Positions 7,317-13,672 are shown, counted from the first letter of the stretch. The stretch is 20,749 bases of DNA from PFL35 sp041550515 (GCA_041550515.1 JBFEOQ010000032.1:1-20749), one strand, 5' to 3'. Program-made: numbers and translations. Notes: generated by a model from the letters alone, not told the origin.

Positions 7317-7604
7317 TTATTTTTTCTCCCAAGTACCACGATGAGTTTGACCAATTATAAAATAAACAATTCCTATAATAAAAATTGGAAATGCAGTAAT
7401 AAATGAATAATTTATCAGTAAAGATATAACCATTAAACAAAGACCTATGATGATTAACGCTATTCCAAAAATATAAAAAATATGGTAGTTCGGTTCTTTA
7501 TATGAACCTTCTTTTTGTTTTTTCAAAAACAAAACAACAATAAATATTCCCACGACTATTGCTATGACCAAAATTGCTATTGAAATTAATAACCAATCAT
7601 ACAT
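7317..7604 (-). CDS. Small membrane protein with three predicted helices
   Basis: A 95-residue protein with hydrophobic segments at about 4-27, 43-64 and 66-85, separated by a charged KKQKEGSYKEP loop and ending in a polar THRGTWEKK tail. The start at 7604 is supported by GAGAGG about six bases upstream. I do not recognise the family. It converges on the ZIP gene, so it is not in the same operon. Confidence 0.7.
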   Translation of the reverse strand: MYDWLLISIAILVIAIVVGIFIVVLFLKKQKEGSYKEPNYHIFYIFGIALIIIGLCLMVISLLINYSFITAFPIFIIGIVYFIIGQTHRGTWEKK

Positions 7605-7711
7605 TTTTTTCCTCTCATAAAAAAGTATGTGATGTATTTAAAATTTCTTATAAACTTTTTATACAATTAGAGATAATAAAAATATAATATTTTTGTGTAT
7701 TTTAAGTTTAC

Positions 7712-7760
7712 AAACAATTATTCTTTTATAAACTTATCCTTAACAATTGATAATTAATAT
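7712..7760 (+). repeat. 49-base dispersed promoter-like repeat, copy 2
   Basis: 43 of 49 identities with 5576-5624. This copy lies in the 448-base gap between the small membrane protein and the next zinc-ribbon gene, about 108 bases upstream of the membrane-protein start, and is not obviously placed as its promoter. Confidence 0.6.
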
Positions 7761-7861
7761 ATTTAGAATGAATATCCTTAAAACAAGGAGTAACTTTTTT
7801 CAAGCAAATACTTTCAACAACCTCAGTTATCTATTTATAAACGAGAAAAAAGAATACACTA

Positions 7862-7937
7862 ATAATTAGACGACCATTATGGGGGAAACTGCCAGAGAAG
7901 GTGCATCCCAAATCTTTCCTCCTCCTTCTGGCTTTTC
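7862..7937 (+). ncRNA. G+C-rich structured RNA candidate
   Basis: Bases 7871-7940 are about 51% G+C by count, in a surrounding gap that is far more AT-rich. GCCAGA (7891-7896) pairs with TCTGGC (7927-7932), and the inner AGG/CCT extends the stem past a two-base bulge; the stem is followed directly by TTTT (7933-7936). A TATA-like CTATTTATAAAC (7831-7842) lies about 25 bases before 7862. A TATA box, a G+C island, a stem and a T run fit a short independent RNA. A 27-codon frame starting at ATG 7879 overlaps it but looks unlike a protein. No known RNA family was recognised. The rest of the 7605-8052 gap holds only the 49-base repeat copy and the short in-frame tail of the zinc-ribbon gene. Confidence 0.4.
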
Positions 7938-7986
7938 TGCCAATTATGAAAGATGTTATTGATAAGATTTAACATTCAAATTTTTT

Positions 7987-8034
7987 TTAAATATAAAATT
8001 TCCATTGACAATGTGGACACTGCCAATAACCCAT
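7987..8034 (-). other. In-frame 15-codon CPHC tail after the stop of the 8053-8265 gene
   Basis: Directly after the TAA of the upstream zinc-ribbon gene, the same frame continues for seven codons and then reads MGYWQCPHCQWKFYI before its own stop. CPHC followed by WKF is typical of half a zinc ribbon. It may be the severed end of a longer protein, a readthrough extension, or a tiny separate peptide. Confidence 0.3.
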
Positions 8035-8052
8035 TTTACTGTTTTTAATTAC

Positions 8053-8265
8053 TTATTCTAATATCTTCTTATCAAGTTCTTCGGATTGCTTTTCATTGAC
8101 ATAATCTTTTTTTAACCTTAAAAATTTAGAAACACTACCACAACCACCTTGCTTATCATCACAATATATAGGATAGATGTCTTTCTTATGAGTTTCCTTA
8201 GAAACATCTATACTAATAATAGCTCCACATTTTTGACACTCAAAATATTCAAACTTTTCTTTCAT
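8053..8265 (-). CDS. Zinc-ribbon protein of 70 residues
   Basis: Cysteines at 10, 13, 35 and 42 (CQKC ... CDDKQGGC) form a zinc ribbon with an unusual six-residue gap in the second pair. The C-terminal third is charged and probably helical (KKDYVNEKQSEELDKKILE). The start is strongly supported by GAGGAG a few bases before the ATG at 8265. The promoter region carries TTATAAATT and the 19-base leader repeat shared with 5332-5350. No family is recognised; such small ribbons usually bind nucleic acid or associate with larger complexes. An in-frame second half-ribbon follows its stop codon. Confidence 0.75.
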   Translation of the reverse strand: MKEKFEYFECQKCGAIISIDVSKETHKKDIYPIYCDDKQGGCGSVSKFLRLKKDYVNEKQSEELDKKILE

Positions 8266-8290
8266 TTCATCTCCTCTTTTTTCTGGCTAG

Positions 8291-8309
8291 AACTACAATT
8301 TCAAAACAA
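8291..8309 (-). repeat. 19-base leader repeat, copy 2
   Basis: Identical to 5332-5350. On the minus strand it lies between the TATA-like TTATAAATT and the ATG at 8265 (26 bases upstream), in the expected 5' untranslated leader. Confidence 0.5.
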
Positions 8310-8317
8310 CTATTAAT

Positions 8318-8491
8318 TTATAAATTCTTAGAATGTAGATGTTTGCTTATATAACAAGAATTCGGTGGCTTATCCTTAAACAACGCATCCCTGCATTCTT
8401 TACAAATCATATGCCAGCCTGTCCCATCATTTTTACAAAAAAAGTTTATGATTCTAATTTGACGGCAACGAGGACAGAATTTACTAAGCAT
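8318..8491 (-). CDS. Zinc-finger protein of 57 residues
   Basis: Cysteine pairs CPRC (6, 9) and CKEC (30, 33), with further cysteines at 19 and 46, indicate at least one zinc site. The sequence between them, FFCKNDGTGWHMI, is typical of small treble-clef proteins. There is no Shine-Dalgarno before the ATG at 8491, but a TTTAAA element lies about 22-27 bases upstream, so the mRNA is probably leaderless. The gene is too short for a long-ORF screen but has a clear, cysteine-organised product. The family is unknown to me. Its stop lies just upstream of the promoter of the next zinc-ribbon gene on the same strand. Confidence 0.65.
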   Translation of the reverse strand: MLSKFCPRCRQIRIINFFCKNDGTGWHMICKECRDALFKDKPPNSCYISKHLHSKNL

Positions 8492-8582
8492 AGAAAATAA
8501 TTTGATTTTATTGTTTAAATAGAAATTATATGGTTAGTTGAAAGTAAAAAAAAGAAATTTTTGTTCTTTTATCTTATAGGAC

Positions 8583-8613
8583 AAAAACTCCGTATTGACA
8601 ACACGGTGTTTTT
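8583..8613 (+). promoter_or_regulatory. Inverted repeat abutting the UbiA promoter
   Basis: AAAAACTCCGT (8583-8593) and ACGGTGTTTTT (8603-8613) match at 10 of 11 positions around a nine-base spacer. The right arm touches TATAAGTA (8613-8620), which is about 30 bases before the UbiA start. The placement on the upstream side of the TATA box is typical of an archaeal operator or activator site. It could instead form a transcript-end hairpin. Confidence 0.4.
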
Positions 8614-8650
8614 ATAAGTAAATAAATGATTTTAAAGTTCAGAGGAAGAA

Positions 8651-9652
8651 ATGAAAAATTATCTTAAACTTATCCGGCCTTATGGGATGCTTTTTTTAGG
8701 TTTTACTCCCGTTTTTAGTGCAATAGCTAATAATGAATTATCTTTTTCACATATAATAGTATTATTTATAATTGGTATTTTTACTCATATTTTTGGTTTT
8801 GTTCAGAATGACTATTATGATTTTGAAATAGATAGTAAATCAAAATATGTAGCTAGTCGGCCTCTTTCAACAGGGTATATTTCTAAAAAAACAGCTTTTG
8901 TTATATATACTTTGTCTTTCCTAATTTCTTTAATTCTAGCAGTAGTATTTCTTTTTTCATTTGTTTCTTTTTTATTTTTATTATTTTCATTTTTCTGTAT
9001 GGGTGTTTATAACAAGTATAGTAAGCGTTTATTTGGAATGGAATATATCCTTAGTATCGGTGTTTTTACTCTGGGGATGTTTGGAGCATTAACTGTTTCA
9101 AACAGTATTTCATTTCTCGCAATAATTGTTTCAGCACTAGGTTTAATGCAATGGTTATTCAGTGTTGGTATATCAGCAAATCTGAAGGACGTAGAATTTG
9201 ATTCTAAACTAGGTATTAGAACTTCACCTATAATATTTGGAGTACATGTATTAGATGAAAAATTAGTTATTCCACCTTCTTTTGGATTATATGCTTTTAT
9301 AATAAAATTTATACATATCTTTATAGCTTCATTACCATTTTTTTTAGGATATACTTCTATTTTTATCTATGATTTACCTATTCCAGGAGTTTGTTTTATA
9401 ATTATTTCAATAATATTGCTTTATCTAACTTTTAAAATTCTATCAACACCTATAAATAAAAGAGATAAAATGCTTATATATATAGGATTACAAGAAGGAT
9501 TTGTGCTTCTATTAACGCCTATTACTATAATGAGTTTTTTAATAGAAAGAATATCCCTACTTAGCACATTTTTGTTAATACTACTATTAATATTTTGGCC
9601 TATTTTTTGGTTTAGATTACTTTTTGGTAAAACAATGATACCTTTGGAATAA
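8651..9652 (+). CDS. UbiA-family prenyltransferase
   Basis: A 333-residue integral membrane enzyme with about nine hydrophobic segments. The first Asp-rich motif is NDYYDFEID (53-61), which binds the prenyl diphosphate through Mg2+, and RPLSTGYIS follows at 70-78. The second motif is DVEFDSKLGIRT (180-191). UbiA enzymes attach a polyprenyl chain to an aromatic or lipid acceptor; in archaea the best known is digeranylgeranylglyceryl phosphate synthase of membrane lipid synthesis, but other acceptors are possible and this gene has no lipid-pathway neighbours. The length is somewhat above the 280-300 residues usual for that enzyme. The start has GAGGAAG upstream of the ATG at 8651, and an inverted repeat next to the TATA box suggests regulation, perhaps by the neighbouring Lrp/AsnC protein. 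Confidence 0.88.
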   Translation: MKNYLKLIRPYGMLFLGFTPVFSAIANNELSFSHIIVLFIIGIFTHIFGFVQNDYYDFEIDSKSKYVASRPLSTGYISKKTAFVIYTLSFLISLILAVVFLFSFVSFLFLLFSFFCMGVYNKYSKRLFGMEYILSIGVFTLGMFGALTVSNSISFLAIIVSALGLMQWLFSVGISANLKDVEFDSKLGIRTSPIIFGVHVLDEKLVIPPSFGLYAFIIKFIHIFIASLPFFLGYTSIFIYDLPIPGVCFIIISIILLYLTFKILSTPINKRDKMLIYIGLQEGFVLLLTPITIMSFLIERISLLSTFLLILLLIFWPIFWFRLLFGKTMIPLE

Positions 9653-9676
9653 ATCAAAAACAATTAAAAATTATAA

Positions 9677-9694
9677 AACAACAAAATGTAAAAA
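9677..9694 (+). repeat. 18-base 3' motif, copy 1 (after UbiA)
   Basis: AACAACAAAATGTAAAAA begins 25 bases after the UbiA stop and continues into an A/G-rich run. Identical copies follow the next two plus-strand genes. Confidence 0.7.
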
Positions 9695-9795
9695 AAAGAA
9701 AAAAAGGGTTTTTAGTTTTAGATTATTTGGTTTAATATTTTTTCAAACATTGGAAAACAAATCTTGATTTAAGTTTATATTACATTTTAAGTAAA

Positions 9796-9803
9796 TTTAT
9801 ATA
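9796..9803 (+). promoter_or_regulatory. TATA box of the Lrp/AsnC gene
   Basis: TTTATATA is centred 26 bases before the ATG at 9826. No ribosome-binding site is present, so the mRNA is probably leaderless. This decides the start against the TTG at 9817. Confidence 0.6.
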
Positions 9804-9825
9804 ATAAAAAGATATTTTGTTGCAT

Positions 9826-10359
9826 ATGTCAAAAAATAGTGCAAAAAAAATAGAGCAAGATGAAAAAAAGATAATTAAAGAGCTAAGAAAAAATGCAAAT
9901 AAAAGTGTAAACGATATTGCAAAAAATTTGGGTTTCTCTAGGCAAAAAGTTTGGCGGGTAATAAAAAATCTAGAGAAAAACAAAACTATTTGGGGATATG
10001 CTGCTGTAGTGGATGAACAAAAGCTTGGTAAGAAAAGCTATGTATTACTTGTTAAAAGGTCAAATAAACCAATGACAAAAGAAATACTTGAAAAAATGGC
10101 TCGTAAAGATTTTATGAAAAGAATAGAAAAGTTAGGAATTGAATCCATTGCCCATATATATACGAACGGTGTATATGATTGGATTATATACTTTAATGCT
10201 GATGATATCAGAATAGCAAAAACGTATGTTGAAGTACTAAATGGGACATATGAAGGATATATAAGTGATATAATCCTGCAGGAAGTAATTTATATGGCAC
10301 AAAACTCTGGGATAACAAATCCTAATATTGATCAAATAAGAGACTTCTTTAAAAATTAA
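9826..10359 (+). CDS. Lrp/AsnC-family transcriptional regulator
   Basis: A 177-residue protein with an N-terminal winged helix-turn-helix: ELRKNANKSVNDIAKNLGFS followed by the recognition helix region RQKVWRVIKNLEKNKTIWGY (about residues 19-58). The C-terminal two thirds (VLLVKRSN ... YDWIIYFNADD ... ILQEVIYM) has the alternating strands and helices of a ligand-binding, oligomerising domain, although it lacks the usual RAM wording and is longer than the common 150 residues. Such proteins bind DNA as dimers or octamers and may sense amino acids. It lies between the UbiA gene and the DUF4177-like gene, each with its own promoter. The inverted repeat before the UbiA TATA box is a possible target, but this is inference. 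Confidence 0.85.
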   Translation: MSKNSAKKIEQDEKKIIKELRKNANKSVNDIAKNLGFSRQKVWRVIKNLEKNKTIWGYAAVVDEQKLGKKSYVLLVKRSNKPMTKEILEKMARKDFMKRIEKLGIESIAHIYTNGVYDWIIYFNADDIRIAKTYVEVLNGTYEGYISDIILQEVIYMAQNSGITNPNIDQIRDFFKN

Positions 10360-10378
10360 TTTAAAAACAACACTTGTA

Positions 10379-10396
10379 AACAACAAAATGTAAAAA
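10379..10396 (+). repeat. 18-base 3' motif, copy 2 (after the Lrp/AsnC gene)
   Basis: AACAACAAAATGTAAAAA begins 20 bases after the regulator's stop. A shortened variant, AAAACAACACTTGTAAA, directly precedes it. Confidence 0.7.
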
Positions 10397-10506
10397 GGAA
10401 AAGACTTTCAAAGTTTATAACAAAATAGAGAAATAATTATTAAGAAGACCTAATAAGTTATAATAACATAAATTCTAGATCTTAATTGAAGATAAGGTGA
10501 TAGTAA

Positions 10507-10701
10507 ATGACAAGTTGGGAATATAAAATAATTAAAACAGAGAAATCTTTCTGGTCAGGTAAGGATAGATCAGATTCTGAGCAGTTACTAGCTGATTTAG
10601 GTCGAGATGGATGGGAGCTTGTTTCAGTAGTACCATTATCTCAGATGGGGGGTGGTACTACAACTGGATTACAGTTTTTCTTCAAAAGGAAAAGATTCTA
10701 A
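10507..10701 (+). CDS. DUF4177-like small protein
   Basis: A 64-residue protein with the family pattern WEYKIIKTE at residues 4-12, then LADLGRDGWELVSVVPL (29-45) and a closing aromatic/basic strand LQFFFKRKRF. Proteins of this kind are common in bacteria and archaea and have no established function that I know of. The start is well supported by AGGTGA six bases before the ATG at 10507, and TTATAATA near 10459-10466 could be its TATA box. It has no cysteine cluster, signal peptide or membrane segment and is probably cytoplasmic. It carries the same 3' motif as its two upstream neighbours. Confidence 0.8.
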   Translation: MTSWEYKIIKTEKSFWSGKDRSDSEQLLADLGRDGWELVSVVPLSQMGGGTTTGLQFFFKRKRF

Positions 10702-10723
10702 AATATTTGTTTAACACTTTAAA

Positions 10724-10741
10724 AACAACAAAATGTAAAAA
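10724..10741 (+). repeat. 18-base 3' motif, copy 3 (after the DUF4177-like gene)
   Basis: AACAACAAAATGTAAAAA begins 23 bases after the stop at 10701 and continues into an A/G-rich run like copy 1. Confidence 0.7.
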
Positions 10742-10838
10742 AAGAAAAAAAAGATTTTAATAAATTAAACTGAACTTTGAGTTGAGGTGTTTTTGGTATC
10801 CAACCCAAAGTAATTTCTTCAATAAACTTGGGTGGGCT

Positions 10839-10850
10839 CGGCTAAGCCCA
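10839..10850 (+). repeat. Candidate attR: second copy of tRNA-Val 3' end
   Basis: CGGCTAAGCCCA repeats tRNA-Val bases 4046-4057 exactly. After it, at almost equal spacing, ACTTTAGCTTGAAGGC (10873-10888) resembles ACTTTGGGTTGAGGC (4079-4093) on the tRNA side. A competing explanation is local: TGGGCT (10833-10838) and AGCCCA (10845-10850) form a perfect six-base inverted repeat, so the site may be a hairpin. No integrase catalytic domain lies beside it. Confidence 0.4.
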
Positions 10851-10974
10851 TACTGTTTCTCTCCTTATTTTTACTTTAGCTTGAAGGCTATTTTTGATGG
10901 AATTAATTTTTAAACCACTTTGTGATGAGGTCAATTATATATTTATATGGTCTATAAGGATAAGGTATCTCCTT

Positions 10975-12171
10975 TCATTTAGTCATGATTTTGATTTGTT
11001 TCATTCGTTCTTGTATAACTTTTGAGGATAATTTTTCTTTCATTTTGAATGATTCTGTCATTTTTCTATCTGAAAAAGCAAAGATATCAATAAAATTAAA
11101 TTCAATTTCTTTTATTAGATTTAATGTATCCTGAAAATCTTTGTCGGTTTCTCCAGGAAATCCAACAATTATGTGTGTAGAAATTTTTAGATTTGGTATT
11201 TTTTCTTTCAATTTTAATAAATATCTTTTTACTTCTTCGATTTTATATTGCCGTCTCATACGTTTTAGGATTTTATTATTCCCTGATTGGATAGGTATAA
11301 GTAAACTTAATATTCTTTCTTGATTTGCTATAAAAAGCGGTTCGATTTGATCATAGTACTTAATAAGCCATTGTGGGTTAAAATCTGGAAGTATTATCTT
11401 GTTTTCGACAGGTAAATTAAAAAATATTTTTAAAATTTCAACAATGTTGGTATTAATATCGATGCCATAACAACCAATATCATGTCCAATAAATACAAAT
11501 GTTTTATATCCTTTTTTTAATCCTATTTGCAAATCTTTTTGTATTTTTTTGACTGGTTTGCTTTGTAAATGTCCGTGAGCAAGTTTAATCGAGCAATAGG
11601 TGCATTTACTTAGGCAACCTCGTGATATTCTAATGTTGTATATTTCTTTGGTGTTTGATTTTTTTATTTTACTAAAATAGATTTTTTTTAATTCATTTAA
11701 ATAATATGGTATGTTTCTGATAGAGGTAAGATTGGTAAATGATTTACGTATTGTTTTGATTTTTTTTTCTTTGTATAATGGAGGAATTCCTTTGATAACC
11801 CCCGCGTTTGGAATCTGTTTAAATGGTATTTTTGATTTTATGATGTCATCGAGTTGTTCTAATTGATCAAATTCTATTATAATTATGTTGTTAAAGTGGT
11901 TCATTGATTCTGGATTAATTTTTGTTAAACAACCGGTAACAATAACAGATGCATTTTTTGATTTCTGTTTTAAAATATATTGTATTGTTTTTAATGATGA
12001 TTCTTCTGTGCTATTAAACCCGCCGCATGTGTAAATACTTATAATGTTGGCTTTTTTTATTTTTTTTACAGGTTTCCATCCATTTTTTATAAAATAATTG
12101 AAAATAGTCTGTGCATCTTCTTTACTTCTTGGACAATTCCCACCGATTACATAAAAAGTTTTCAACATCAT
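10975..12171 (-). CDS. MiaB/CDKAL1-like radical SAM methylthiotransferase lacking a TRAM domain
   Basis: A 398-residue protein with methylthiotransferase architecture. The N-terminal UPF0004-type domain has Cys at 13 (GGNCPRSKEDA), 49 (TCGGFNS) and 81 (TGCL), the expected ligands of the second iron-sulfur cluster. The radical SAM domain carries GCLSKCTYCS with Cys 186, 190 and 193, and later PIQSGNNKILKRMRR and HIIVGFPGET. Relatives add a methylthio group to tRNA A37 (MiaB, CDKAL1/e-MtaB) or to ribosomal protein S12. The chain ends at the helix that normally leads into the RNA-binding TRAM domain, so TRAM is missing, and the first motif NCPRSKED departs from the usual GCxxNxxD wording. Its substrate is therefore uncertain. 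The promoter TATATATATA lies about 25 bases before the ATG, indicating a leaderless mRNA. Confidence 0.88.
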   Translation of the reverse strand: MMLKTFYVIGGNCPRSKEDAQTIFNYFIKNGWKPVKKIKKANIISIYTCGGFNSTEESSLKTIQYILKQKSKNASVIVTGCLTKINPESMNHFNNIIIIEFDQLEQLDDIIKSKIPFKQIPNAGVIKGIPPLYKEKKIKTIRKSFTNLTSIRNIPYYLNELKKIYFSKIKKSNTKEIYNIRISRGCLSKCTYCSIKLAHGHLQSKPVKKIQKDLQIGLKKGYKTFVFIGHDIGCYGIDINTNIVEILKIFFNLPVENKIILPDFNPQWLIKYYDQIEPLFIANQERILSLLIPIQSGNNKILKRMRRQYKIEEVKRYLLKLKEKIPNLKISTHIIVGFPGETDKDFQDTLNLIKEIEFNFIDIFAFSDRKMTESFKMKEKLSSKVIQERMKQIKIMTK

Positions 12172-12190
12172 TGATATTATAGAAATTTAT

Positions 12191-12200
12191 TATATATATA
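12191..12200 (-). promoter_or_regulatory. TATA box of the radical SAM gene
   Basis: TATATATATA is centred about 25 bases upstream of the ATG at 12171 and no ribosome-binding site follows, consistent with leaderless transcription. Confidence 0.55.
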
Positions 12201-12207
12201 AACTTAT

Positions 12208-12345
12208 TTATTTATTAGGCTTGAAATGGCCAGAAATAATGAATTTTAAATCATCGGTTTTTATTGTTTTGTATAAAATTTTATTATTCAATTCAAAGTT
12301 TTTTCTGCCGTTTGCATTAAAAAACTCGACAAAGAGAATATCTCT
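12208..12345 (-). pseudogene. Possible gene fragment in the gap before the radical SAM gene
   Basis: The minus strand has 45 open codons (FVEFFNANGRKNFELNN ... FIISGHFKPNK) ending in TAA at 12208-12210. The composition resembles AT-rich coding DNA of this window, but there is no ATG or GTG start and a TAA lies just upstream, so it is at most a remnant. The plus-strand 63-codon frame over the same bases starts at TTG and looks like its shadow. Confidence 0.2.
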
Positions 12346-12464
12346 TTACAGGAGAAAACTTTTTAGATTGTTTAATTTAGTATTTATTCAAAGAATGCAA
12401 ATAAATGAATGAGTCTTTGTAAAAAGAATGGTGTACTGATTGCTTTGCTATTCAGTGAAATAAA

Positions 12465-12899
12465 TCAGAATTTATATGTTAATGAATCTTCCCAATCCTC
12501 AAGATTTAATATTATTTTTGCAAATGTTACCTGATACTGCTCCTGGTATAATTTCTTCAAAGGTAATAAATTAAAAATCATCTCTTCTGTAATCCAGGCA
12601 TCACAAGGATCATTATTATCTTCATGTGATAAAACTACATTTACTTGAACAGGATTTGATTCCATAAAAGAAGTAGAAATTAAAAGAAAAATATGTTCCT
12701 CACAACCTCCACCATAAGAAACATTCAAGAATAAAAAATTTTTAATAAGTTTAACACTATTAAAAACAAAAGAATCCCTCGGAGCATTTTGATAACTAAT
12801 ATCATCTATGAAAATATCTATACTATCAGTTATGCATCCACTTAACAGGACAAAGATAAATAGAATAGTTATAAAAAATACTAGTTTTTGTTTTTTCAT
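12465..12899 (-). CDS. Lipoprotein with a conserved Cys-rich outer domain
   Basis: A 144-residue exported protein. Residues 1-22 form a lipoprotein signal ending in the lipobox LLSGC, so Cys 22 should be lipid-anchored at the outside of the membrane. The mature part has SYGGGCEEHIFLL and STSFMESNPVQVNVVLSHED followed by NDPCDA; the two cysteines may pair. It ends FNLLPLKKLYQEQY plus a short strand. The pattern GGC, H, ESNP, HED, DPC and a closing PLKKLY recalls a domain I have seen in bacterial and archaeal lipoproteins without known function. The start at 12899 lacks a strong ribosome-binding site. Confidence 0.72.
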   Translation of the reverse strand: MKKQKLVFFITILFIFVLLSGCITDSIDIFIDDISYQNAPRDSFVFNSVKLIKNFLFLNVSYGGGCEEHIFLLISTSFMESNPVQVNVVLSHEDNNDPCDAWITEEMIFNLLPLKKLYQEQYQVTFAKIILNLEDWEDSLTYKF

Positions 12900-13672
12900 A
12901 GTTTTTACTCCATTAAATTCATTTTTTTAAAACAGTCATTTGTTTATATAATTTCACTTACAAGAAATTTTAAAAAAAATAGTAAATTCGTATTATTAAA
13001 TATTAATGATTAAAATATAAAATATAACTTAGTATAAATAAGAAAAATAAAATCAGATTTAACAAAGTTTAATTAAATATAAATTAGATTATCTCAGATA
13101 AAAATCGGATAAAATCATAAATAATTAAACCCAAATATAGAATATTATTAAATATCAATATAATAAACAAAATATTTTAATATTAATAATTTATTATATT
13201 TCTGTTGGTCTAGTATAGTAAGTTAATAGTTTTTCTCACCACCAATGAATAAAAAACTTACCAACCCTTCAATATCCTGTTCATTGAAGTACAACTATAC
13301 TAGACCCCCTCCTTTAAGTTATTATTAAATCTATAATAATGAAAAAATTGTTGCTATACTCATGAAATAAAATTATTTAAAAGAGTAAAAATATATGATT
13401 TTAAGATCCATTTATAATATAATTCTTAATAAAATAAGTTCAGTATTTTTCAAAATAGTGAATACAATGTAAAAAATATTTCTAATAGAGTATTTAACTA
13501 AGTTAAAAAAAAGATTTATTTCCACCATTCACCGATAAAAAATATTTTTTAAAAAAAGAAAAAAGATTTTTAAGTTATTTATATTCATTAATTATACCTA
13601 AATTGGAGTTCTTTATAGGAGCTTAGTAGTATTAGTATCTATTATTAGTTACTTTTCATGATTAGTATTCAG
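12900..13672. other. 773-base gene-free stretch
   Basis: Very AT-rich DNA with no credible coding frame on either strand. Its one organised part is the three-stem inverted-repeat block at 13207-13306. The remainder (12900-13200 and 13310-13672) contains homopolymer runs and scattered TATA-like words. A short segment near 13516-13545 (TTTCCACC ... GATAAAAAA) loosely resembles the first hairpin loop of the block, but too weakly to call a repeat. Confidence 0.6.
13207..13306 (+). ncRNA. Candidate structured RNA with a three-way junction
   Basis: A 100-base block is closed by a perfect 13-base-pair stem: GGTCTAGTATAGT (13207-13219) with ACTATACTAGACC (13294-13306). Inside lie two more hairpins. 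AAGTT (13220-13224) pairs with AACTT (13255-13259), extended across a five-base bulge by TTTT/AAAA, with a loop containing CACCACC. CTTCAAT (13267-13273) pairs perfectly with ATTGAAG (13283-13289) around a nine-base loop. The block is richer in G+C than its surroundings and has no coding potential. The strand is arbitrary because the stems are nearly symmetric. No known family was recognised. A recombination site or palindromic mobile remnant is the alternative. Confidence 0.5.

Noticed and set aside
7768..7869. 33-codon plus-strand frame (MNILKTRSNFFQ...)
   Set aside because: No ribosome-binding site, no recognisable pattern, and it overlaps the TATA element of the RNA candidate.
10921..10927. 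GTGATGA, a match to the C box of C/D guide RNAs
   Set aside because: No CTGA D box at a suitable distance and no terminal stem, so a C/D RNA cannot be supported.
10900..11028. Plus-strand frame MELIFKPLCDEV...
   Set aside because: Mostly antisense to the radical SAM gene and without start signals.
12221..12412. 63-codon plus-strand frame starting at TTG
   Set aside because: No ribosome-binding site, Phe/Leu/Lys composition typical of antisense, and the opposite strand shows more coding-like sequence.
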